Below are positions 28,516 through 35,509 of a stretch of 35,509 nt of DNA, one piece after another. Within the stretch, counting starts at the first letter, position 1. Each line of letters opens with the position of its first letter. The notes under the pieces were generated by a model. It saw nothing but the letters and a program-made list of their open reading frames with translations. It did not search any database and was not told the origin of the DNA. A program made the position numbers and the translations under genes. Source of the stretch: Porphyromonas sp. (lineage in GTDB: Bacteria; Bacteroidota; Bacteroidia; Bacteroidales; Paludibacteraceae); assembly GCA_020726365.1 (NCBI GenBank), contig DYSC01000004.1, positions 1-35,509 of the forward strand, given 5' to 3'.

Positions 28516-29574
28516 TCAAAACCATTTTTTCCGTTTGAAATACCAAATCATTCCCAAAACTATCAAAGCCATTACACCTAACATGGCAAAATAGCCCCAT
28601 TTCCAATGCAGTTCGGGCAAATAGTCGAAATTTGTGCCATATACTCCTACAATAAAAGTAATTGGGATAAAAATAACCGAAATAATAGTCAGTACTCGCA
28701 TAATTTCGTTCAATTTAGTGCTCATAGTTGTATGGTAAATGTTCATCATATCGTACACCATTTCGCGATAACTATCGGCTAAGTCGTTGGCTTCGTTTAT
28801 ATTATCAATCAATTCTTTAAAATGAATTCGGTTTTCGTCTTTAATAAATTCGGTTTCTAATTTAGCAAGTCCTAAAATCATTTCTTTAGCCGGTTTAATC
28901 ACTTTTCGGATAAAATTCAGTTCACGTTTATAATGATTTATTCGCTCCATAAAATCTTTTCCGAGCTCGACAGACATTTCCTCTTCAAGGTTTTCAATTT
29001 CTTCGCCCAACTCTCCAATTACAAAAATATAATGATCAACAACAACATCGAGTAAGCTAAATGCTAAAAAATCAGTTCCTGTTTTTCGGATTTTATTTGT
29101 TGGTTTACGAATACGTTCTCGAATTGGTTCAAAAAAGTTTCCCCTTTGCTCTTGAAATGAAATAAGTATATTATTTGAAATTATTATACTTAAATTATCC
29201 ATGATTAAAACAGATTTATTCTGATTTATCATTCTGATATTCAAATAAATACTATTGTCGAGAACCTGAACTTTCGGACGCGTTGTTGGATTCATTACAT
29301 CCGACAATATCAAATTATCAATGGAAAATGCAGCCGAAATTGATTCCATTAACTTTACATTGTCCAACCCATACACATTAAGCCAACTTGTTGATTTACT
29401 TTGCTCTAATTCGGCAAGTTGTTCTGGTGTTTTTACTTCAAATTCGCGAAAGGTATCAGCATTGTAATCAAATGCATTTAACCATACTTTTTCAGTTTTC
29501 TTTAAACCTCTAAAAACCAATGCATAAGGCGATAAACCAATTTCTTCCTTCTTCTTTTTTATAAATCTGGACAT
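28516..29574 (-). CDS. corA: CorA family magnesium/cobalt transporter
   Basis: C-terminal two TM helices with GVYGTNFDYLPELHWKWGYF and terminal KRKKWF. Confidence 0.92.
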   Translation of the reverse strand: MSRFIKKKKEEIGLSPYALVFRGLKKTEKVWLNAFDYNADTFREFEVKTPEQLAELEQSKSTSWLNVYGLDNVKLMESISAAFSIDNLILSDVMNPTTRPKVQVLDNSIYLNIRMINQNKSVLIMDNLSIIISNNILISFQEQRGNFFEPIRERIRKPTNKIRKTGTDFLAFSLLDVVVDHYIFVIGELGEEIENLEEEMSVELGKDFMERINHYKRELNFIRKVIKPAKEMILGLAKLETEFIKDENRIHFKELIDNINEANDLADSYREMVYDMMNIYHTTMSTKLNEIMRVLTIISVIFIPITFIVGVYGTNFDYLPELHWKWGYFAMLGVMALIVLGMIWYFKRKKWF

Positions 29575-29582
29575 ATAGTATC

Positions 29583-29624
29583 AATTATGAATTAAGAATT
29601 ATGAATTATGAATTAAGAATTACG
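29583..29624. repeat. Six tandem copies of a heptamer (AATTATG/AATTAAG/AATTACG)
   Basis: AATTATG AATTAAG AATTATG AATTATG AATTAAG AATTACG read directly. Confidence 0.9.
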
Positions 29625-29690
29625 AGATTCAATAATGTTAGTGCTTACAAAAATACAAAATTTGACTGAAAATTCAGCTATGTAATAAAT

Positions 29691-29861
29691 ATTATTAAAT
29701 GATATGTTTTGAATGTGACCTCCAACCCCCCGAATGGTGGCTTTAAGACATATTTTCAATAATTCGAACTAACAGAGCAAATCACTTAATGGCATTCTTA
29801 AGCCCCCTTCGGTGGGTTGGAGGTCAAGAAAATAATAAAATAAAAACATATCATTAATAAT
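29691..29861. repeat. Nested inverted-repeat (MITE-like) intergenic element
   Basis: Outer AATGATATGTTTT (29698-29710)/AAAACATATCATT (29843-29855); inner TGACCTCCAACCCCCCGAATGGTGGCTTTAAGA (from 29716)/TCTTAAGCCCCCTTCGGTGGGTTGGAGGTCA (to 29826). Confidence 0.75.
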
Positions 29862-29940
29862 TTCGAATTACTTATGTAAAATTTTTAGCGAAAATAGATA
29901 TTTAATGAAATTTTTCTTTAATTAATCAGGAAAGTTTTTT

Positions 29941-29948
29941 TATCTTTG
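29941..29948 (+). promoter_or_regulatory. -7 box of mdh promoter
   Basis: TATCTTTG 47 bp upstream of the mdh ATG; no clear -33. Confidence 0.45.
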
Positions 29949-29994
29949 CAGCATATAAAATTGAAATCAATTAAAAATACAAAAATTAAAAATT

Positions 29995-30936
29995 ATGTCA
30001 AAAGTAACCGTAGTAGGCGCCGGAAATGTAGGTGCAACCTGTGCAAATGTGCTTTTATTCAACGAAGTCGCCGACAAGATTGTAATGCTTGATGTGAAAG
30101 AAGGTGTATCGGAAGGCAAAGCCTTAGATATGACTCAAACTGCAGCATTGTTAGGATTCGACTCAACAATAGTTGGTTGTACAAACGATTATGCTCAAAC
30201 TGCTGATTCGGATGTAGTGGTCATAACTTCGGGTATACCACGTAAACCGGGAATGACACGCGAAGAACTTATCGGAGTAAATGCCGGTATTGTAAAAAGC
30301 GTTGCTGAAAACATTTTAAAATACTCGCCAAACACAATTATCGTTGTGGTTAGTAACCCAATGGATACCATGACTTACCTTGCGTTGAAAGCTACAGGAT
30401 TACCAAAAAACAAAATTATTGGTATGGGTGGTGCTTTGGATAGCTCTCGTTTTAAATGCTATTTGAGCAAAGCTATGAATGCAAACCCAAACGAAATTGA
30501 CGGTATGGTTATTGGCGGACATGGCGACACTACTATGATTCCATTGACACGATTTGCGTCGTACAAAGGTCGCCATGTAAGCGATGTGTTGGGTCAAGAA
30601 GAATTGGCTAAAGTGGTAGCCGACACTATGGTAGGCGGTGCTACACTTACAGGTTTGCTTGGAACTTCGGCTTGGTATGCTCCCGGAGCTGCTGCTGCTT
30701 ATTTGGTAGAATCGATTATTCACAATCAGAAAAAAATTATTCCATGCTGTGTTTCACTCGAAGGCGAATACGGACAAAATGATATTTGCATTGGTGTTCC
30801 TTGTGTTATTGGCAAAAATGGTTTGGAAGAAATTATCGACTACAAACTAAACGAAGAAGAAATGGCTTTATTCAACAAAAGTGCAGCTGCCGTACGTGCA
30901 ACAAACGATGTTTTGAAAGAAATTAACGTATTGTAA
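29995..30936 (+). CDS. mdh: Malate dehydrogenase
   Basis: VTVVGAGNVGATCANVL, VVITSGIPRKPGMTREELIGVNAGIV, VSNPMDTMTYLA, VIGGHGDTTMIPL. Confidence 0.95.
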   Translation: MSKVTVVGAGNVGATCANVLLFNEVADKIVMLDVKEGVSEGKALDMTQTAALLGFDSTIVGCTNDYAQTADSDVVVITSGIPRKPGMTREELIGVNAGIVKSVAENILKYSPNTIIVVVSNPMDTMTYLALKATGLPKNKIIGMGGALDSSRFKCYLSKAMNANPNEIDGMVIGGHGDTTMIPLTRFASYKGRHVSDVLGQEELAKVVADTMVGGATLTGLLGTSAWYAPGAAAAYLVESIIHNQKKIIPCCVSLEGEYGQNDICIGVPCVIGKNGLEEIIDYKLNEEEMALFNKSAAAVRATNDVLKEINVL

Positions 30937-30952
30937 AAATGTCATCTTTCAT

Positions 30953-30994
30953 AAATAAATGAGTTGCAACTAACTTGTAACTCATTTATTTCTT
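30953..30994 (+). terminator. Intrinsic terminator after mdh
   Basis: AAATAAATGAGTTGCAA-CTAAC-TTGTAACTCATTTATTT, 17-bp stem with one G-U. Confidence 0.8.
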
Positions 30995-31165
30995 TACCAA
31001 AACAGCAACTATAAATTTAGTTAAATAAATAGCATTTTGCTATTTTTACTATCGATTTTTGATTTTATATTGTGCTTTTAATTTATCTTTGTAATCATTA
31101 TAAATTTGGATAAAAATACATAGATTTATAGTTTTAAAATCGTTTTAAATTCAACATCCAACATT

Positions 31166-31585
31166 ATGAATAATTACATTCAAATTCACAATTATTTGAA
31201 ACAGTTCGACATTAAACCATCGGTTCAACGAACAGCAATTATGGATTATTTAATGACGCATAAAATCCATCCAACGATTGATGAAATTTATTCTACGCTT
31301 AGTCCTTTTATGCCAACGCTCTCGAAAACAACTATTTACAACACTTTGAATTTGTTTGTTGAAAAAGGAGCTGTACTTCAACTATCTATCGACGAGAAAA
31401 ATGCACGCTACGATGCTGATATTTCGAATCACGCACATTTTATGTGTAAAAGATGTGGTAAAGTGTACGATTTGTTTGATTTAAAACAAGAACTTTTCAA
31501 CAAACCACAATTGAAAGACTTTGATATTCATTCAGTTGAAATTTCGTACAGTGGTTTCTGTGGTACCTGCACCGGATTGAATTAA
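31166..31585 (+). CDS. Fur family transcriptional regulator (Fur/PerR type)
   Basis: KPSVQRTAIMDYLMTHKIHPTIDEIYSTL, SKTTIYNTLNLFVEKG, HAHFMCKRCGKVYDL, CGTC. Confidence 0.93.
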   Translation: MNNYIQIHNYLKQFDIKPSVQRTAIMDYLMTHKIHPTIDEIYSTLSPFMPTLSKTTIYNTLNLFVEKGAVLQLSIDEKNARYDADISNHAHFMCKRCGKVYDLFDLKQELFNKPQLKDFDIHSVEISYSGFCGTCTGLN

Positions 31586-31612
31586 GATTTAAAACTACTT
31601 ACAATTTGATAT

Positions 31613-31646
31613 AAGGCATACTTTTAAGTGAGTATGCCTTTTTTAT
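31613..31646 (+). terminator. Intrinsic terminator after the Fur-family gene
   Basis: AAGGCATACT-tttaagtg-AGTATGCCTT followed by TTTTATT. Confidence 0.85.
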
Positions 31647-31697
31647 TAAAGTAATTTTCATATCTTTGAAGCGTTAAACATTTAAATATTTATTAAT

Positions 31698-32981
31698 ATG
31701 GTAAAAATCAATAAATTAGTTTTGTTATCTCTAATTTTAACTTTAACTCAAGTTGGATTTTCGCAACAAAAAATAAAAAAAGGGCTTGGTTTTGGCGCTA
31801 TACCGGCTGTTTCGTTCGATTCCGATCTTGGTTTTCAGTATGGTGCTGTAGTCAATTTGTATCATTATGGCGATGGTAGTCGTTTCCCAAAATACGACCA
31901 TTCGTTATACATGGAATGGTCGCGTTTTTCGAAAGGTACAGGCATAAACCGCATTATGTACGATTCGGAAAAACTTATTCCTAAAGTGAGAACTACGGTG
32001 GATATGACTTACATGACCGATAAGATGATGGATTTTTATGGATTTAATGGTTATCAGACGATTTATGACGACACTTTAAGTAAATCTACTCGCCATTTTT
32101 ACAAAAACGAACGAAACATGTTTCGGGTAAAAGCCGATTTTCAGGGTAGTTTTGGCGAATCGAAATTTGGCTGGGTTGCCGGTTATACTTTCTATAATTT
32201 TGCAATCGACACGGTAAATATCAATAAGTTAGGCCTCCCATCGGTGACAGATGGAACATTATTTCAACGTTATATTAAAAATGGATTGATTAGCGCAACT
32301 GAAGCCAATGGTGGAAGTCTGAATTATTTGAAACTTGGTTTAAAATACGACTCGCGCGACCAACGTGCCTGCCCTATGAAAGGAATTTGGACAGAAGCGG
32401 TTATACAAACTGCACCAGGGTTTGTAAACGAATTTGCTCACACAAAATTTGCATTGATTCATCGTCAGTATTTTACGCTTGCCAAAGACATATCTTTAGC
32501 CTATCGCATTGATTATCAAACCACATTGGGTAATTCGCACGTACCATTTTATGCACAACCACTATTAATAACGAGCTTTCTGACAGCATCAACCAATCAG
32601 GGCTTAGGTGGTAAAAACTCCCTTCGTGGCATTCTACGCAACCGTATTGTAGGCGATGCGGTTGGTTTTGGCAACTTTGAATTTCGCTATAAATTTGTAC
32701 GGTTTGAATGGTTAAAACAAAATTTTTACGTAGGAACCAATATTTTCTTCGATTCGGGAATGATTATAAATCCAATTGAAATACCAACAAGTTTAACTGC
32801 AACTGAAAAAAGCGAACTGTATCTGAATGATTACGAATCAGGTAAATTACATTCATCAGCTGGTATCGGTTTAAAAATTGGTTGGAATGAGAATTTTATT
32901 ATTTCGGCCGATTACGGAAAAGCATTTAATAAACAAGATGGAAACTCCGGAATGTATATTGGTCTAAATTATTTATTCTAA
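31698..32981 (+). CDS. BamA/TamA-like outer membrane beta-barrel protein without POTRA domains
   Basis: Signal peptide (VGFSQQ), alternating barrel pattern, GLGGKNSLRGILRNRIVGDAVGFGNFEFRYKF (Omp85 motif-like), C-terminal GLNYLF. Confidence 0.8.
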   Translation: MVKINKLVLLSLILTLTQVGFSQQKIKKGLGFGAIPAVSFDSDLGFQYGAVVNLYHYGDGSRFPKYDHSLYMEWSRFSKGTGINRIMYDSEKLIPKVRTTVDMTYMTDKMMDFYGFNGYQTIYDDTLSKSTRHFYKNERNMFRVKADFQGSFGESKFGWVAGYTFYNFAIDTVNINKLGLPSVTDGTLFQRYIKNGLISATEANGGSLNYLKLGLKYDSRDQRACPMKGIWTEAVIQTAPGFVNEFAHTKFALIHRQYFTLAKDISLAYRIDYQTTLGNSHVPFYAQPLLITSFLTASTNQGLGGKNSLRGILRNRIVGDAVGFGNFEFRYKFVRFEWLKQNFYVGTNIFFDSGMIINPIEIPTSLTATEKSELYLNDYESGKLHSSAGIGLKIGWNENFIISADYGKAFNKQDGNSGMYIGLNYLF

Positions 32982-32985
32982 AAAA

Positions 32986-34089
32986 ATGCTACTTGCAACT
33001 GTTTTTATTTCGGCAATTTATTTTAGTTTAATTGCCTTATTTATAAAAGGTTGGAATCTGATTCCAACCTTTTATTTTCCTGCCGACCTACCAACCAAAA
33101 CTGGAATCTCAGTTGTTGTAGCCTGCCGAAACGAAGTTGAAAACTTACCAATACTTTTAAATGCACTTAAAAATCAAAGCCTAAAATCGTTTCAAATCAT
33201 TTTGATTGATGATCATTCAACCGATTCAACCTTTGAAATTATGAAACAAGCCGAAAAAGAATTTGGAGATATACTTATTTTAAAATCAATAAATTACGGC
33301 AAAAAACAAGCATTAAAATTCGGAATTGAAAATGCAAAAAACGACCTGATTGTAACAATAGATGCCGACTGCTCTCCCACTCCACTTTGGCTCGAAACAA
33401 TTATTCAATTTCAGGAACAAACCAAGTCGGACTTAATAATCGGACCTGTAGCTATTCAACCGAAAAATACGCTATTTGAAAAACTGCAGCAATTGGAATT
33501 TCTATCGCTTGTAAGTTCCGGAGCCGGAGCAGCTGGAATTGGACAAGCCATTATGTGTAATGGAGCGAATTTAGCTTTTCAAAAACAAACATGGCTTGAT
33601 AATTATACTAAACTTCAAACAAAATCGAACTCCGGCGACGATATTTTTTTGCTCCATGCACTGAAAATGCAAAATGGCAAGATTAATTTTCTAAAATCGA
33701 AAGACGCCATAGTAAGTACAAAAGCCTGTACAACAACTGAATCGTTATTCAAACAACGTCAGCGCTGGGCATCGAAAGCGCCATTATACACCGATTTTGC
33801 AACTATCGTAGTAGCAATAATTGTTTTTGCTGTTTCGCTTTTACAACTTATTTTGTTTGGTGCAAGCTTTGTTAAATCAGAATTTCTTTGGTATCTGACA
33901 ATTCTTACTGTTTCAAAATTAGTAATTGATTCGTTTTTTCTAATTCAAACATCTACTTTTTTTGGACAAAAAATAACCGCCAAAACATTTTTCACGTTGG
34001 CGGTTGCATATCCATTTTATATTGTTTATACTGCTGTTTCTGGTATTTTTAAAGGCTTTAGCGATATACGTAAAGGCTTGTTTCGGTAA
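32986..34089 (+). CDS. Family 2 glycosyltransferase, membrane-associated
   Basis: SVVVACRNEVENLPILLNALKNQ, LIDDHSTDST, VTIDADCSP, KQRQRWASKA; C-terminal TM helices. Confidence 0.92.
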   Translation: MLLATVFISAIYFSLIALFIKGWNLIPTFYFPADLPTKTGISVVVACRNEVENLPILLNALKNQSLKSFQIILIDDHSTDSTFEIMKQAEKEFGDILILKSINYGKKQALKFGIENAKNDLIVTIDADCSPTPLWLETIIQFQEQTKSDLIIGPVAIQPKNTLFEKLQQLEFLSLVSSGAGAAGIGQAIMCNGANLAFQKQTWLDNYTKLQTKSNSGDDIFLLHALKMQNGKINFLKSKDAIVSTKACTTTESLFKQRQRWASKAPLYTDFATIVVAIIVFAVSLLQLILFGASFVKSEFLWYLTILTVSKLVIDSFFLIQTSTFFGQKITAKTFFTLAVAYPFYIVYTAVSGIFKGFSDIRKGLFR

Positions 34090-34531
34090 CTGTAACTTTG
34101 TATTTTCGAAGTATTTCTTTTGACGGTCCCGATACCGGATTTCCAAATCCTAAGCTCACATCGTAAACTGTACCGCACTTAGCACATTTCACTTTACCAA
34201 AATCGCCTTCAACAGGATAAACCTTTGCATCGCGGCTTAGTTCATGCGTACAAGCCATATCAAAAGCGTAATAAACGGAGTTCCCATTATCGTCGAAATT
34301 CACTCCCGAATAAACGAGAATACCTGCATAGCCTATTCTATCAGCCTCATAAACAGGTTTTTCAAAAATAAGAAACTCATTTGTACTATTTTTAAAGGTA
34401 TTATATTTGCCGGAAATATCAATTTTCAAACTAACTGGCATCAACGGAACAGATGACACATACGTATCATCACAAGCACTAAATAAGCTGTTTAATAACA
34501 AAAAAGCAATTATATTTCGCCAATTCGCCAC
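34058..34531 (-). CDS. Rieske-like lipoprotein with CxH...CxxC ligand set
   Basis: Lipobox LFSACDD; FDMACTHELS...GKVKCAKCGTVYDVSLGFGNPVSGPSKEILRKYKV. Confidence 0.75.
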   Translation of the reverse strand: MANWRNIIAFLLLNSLFSACDDTYVSSVPLMPVSLKIDISGKYNTFKNSTNEFLIFEKPVYEADRIGYAGILVYSGVNFDDNGNSVYYAFDMACTHELSRDAKVYPVEGDFGKVKCAKCGTVYDVSLGFGNPVSGPSKEILRKYKVTVTETSLYVYR

Positions 34532-35493
34532 AATTCGTCGTTACTAAAATGTAAGTTTTTAAGTGCGTCAATATTATCCTGCAATTGTTTCACAGAGCTT
34601 GTACCAATTATAAGTGAAGTAACCCGCTGCTGGTGAAAACACCATGCCAGAGCCATTTGAGCCAGAGTTTGTCCACGTTCTAACGCAATAGCATTCAGTT
34701 TTTTCAAACGTATGACTATTTCTTCAGTTATTTGTTCTTTTTTCAAAAAGCCATAACTCAATGCAGCACGTGAATTTTCAGGAATTCCATTCAGGTATTT
34801 ATCGCTTAACATGCCTTGAGCCAACGGTGAGAAACCAATAAAGCCAACACCATTTTCGGTAGCTGCAGGCAATACCTCGGTCTCAATTTCTCGTGAAAGA
34901 ATACTGTATCGTCCCTGAAAAATCAAACACGGTGTGCCATTTTCACGTAAAATACGATACGCTTCGCGCGCCTTATCTTCGGGATATTTCGAAATACCAA
35001 CATACAACGCTTTACCTTGCTTCACCATATCCGAAAGTGCGCCCATAGTTTCCTCAATGGGCGTATTTTCATCATAGCGATGCGAGTAGAAAATATCCAC
35101 ATAGTCGAGCTGCATACGTTTGAGGCTTTGTTCCAAACTCGCAAAGAGGTATTTTCGAGAACTACCATCGCCATAAGGACCAGGCCACATTTCGTGACCA
35201 GCTTTAGTGCTGATAATCATTTCATCGCGATAAGCGGCAAAATTTTCTTTCAGCATTTTGCCAAAATTCCGTTCGGCACTTCCAAAAGGAGTACCGTAAT
35301 TATTTGCCAAATCGAAATGTGTAATGCCTTTGTCAAAAGCATATTTGAGCATCCGTTCTGCTTCCTCAATATTGTCGACATCACCAAAGTTATGCCACAA
35401 ACCAAGTGATAAACGTGGTAATTGTAAGCCACTTTTTCCACAAAAATTGTAACCTACTGTGTCGGTGTAGCGTGATTCGGATGGAATGTACAT
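34510..35493 (-). CDS. Aldo/keto reductase, YghZ/L-glyceraldehyde-3-phosphate reductase-like
   Basis: FDLANNYGTPFGSAERNFGKML, ISTKAGHEMWPGPYGDGSSRKYL, LDYVDIFYSHR, FSPLAQGMLSDKYL. Confidence 0.93.
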   Translation of the reverse strand: MYIPSESRYTDTVGYNFCGKSGLQLPRLSLGLWHNFGDVDNIEEAERMLKYAFDKGITHFDLANNYGTPFGSAERNFGKMLKENFAAYRDEMIISTKAGHEMWPGPYGDGSSRKYLFASLEQSLKRMQLDYVDIFYSHRYDENTPIEETMGALSDMVKQGKALYVGISKYPEDKAREAYRILRENGTPCLIFQGRYSILSREIETEVLPAATENGVGFIGFSPLAQGMLSDKYLNGIPENSRAALSYGFLKKEQITEEIVIRLKKLNAIALERGQTLAQMALAWCFHQQRVTSLIIGTSSVKQLQDNIDALKNLHFSNDELWRIGEI

Positions 35494-35509
35494 TTTTTAA
35501 GAGTTTGAA

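Noticed and set aside
1-35509. Prophage, integrative element or defence island
   Set aside because: No integrase, transposase, phage structural, restriction or toxin-antitoxin genes recognised; nearly all genes are core Bacteroidales functions.

Overview
This is a Bacteroidales-type (Bacteroidota) chromosomal window, judged from gene content and from repeated TTG-N19/20-TAnnTTTG promoters. It is mostly housekeeping: an LplT-like MFS transporter coupled to polA, rprX/rprY, a CPBP protease convergent with an exosortase-family protein, tsaD divergent from tamB-DUF3256-ubiE, a type-B T9SS (CHU_C) protein divergent from a LysM3 + periplasmic-binding-like protein, an NMO/FabK-like flavoenzyme, fabI, uvrA, tpx, a metallopeptidase-like lipoprotein plus a GH13 enzyme, corA, mdh, a Fur-family regulator, a BamA/TamA-like barrel, a GT2, a Rieske-like lipoprotein and an aldo/keto reductase. 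I found no rRNA, tRNA, CRISPR, prophage or transposase gene. The most interesting unexplained signals are intergenic: (1) a stand-alone promoter, structured ~175-nt transcript and strong terminator next to polA, a candidate small RNA; (2) three diverged palindromes with compensatory changes between two convergent genes; (3) two nested inverted-repeat, MITE-like elements; (4) a six-copy heptamer repeat in the probable corA leader. At protein level: a Rieske-like lipoprotein with the fourth ligand changed from His to Cys, an orphan exosortase, a spacing-variant metzincin-like motif, and an apparently near-leaderless rprX start. I see no clear multi-gene novel system. All family calls are from motif recognition without database searches.
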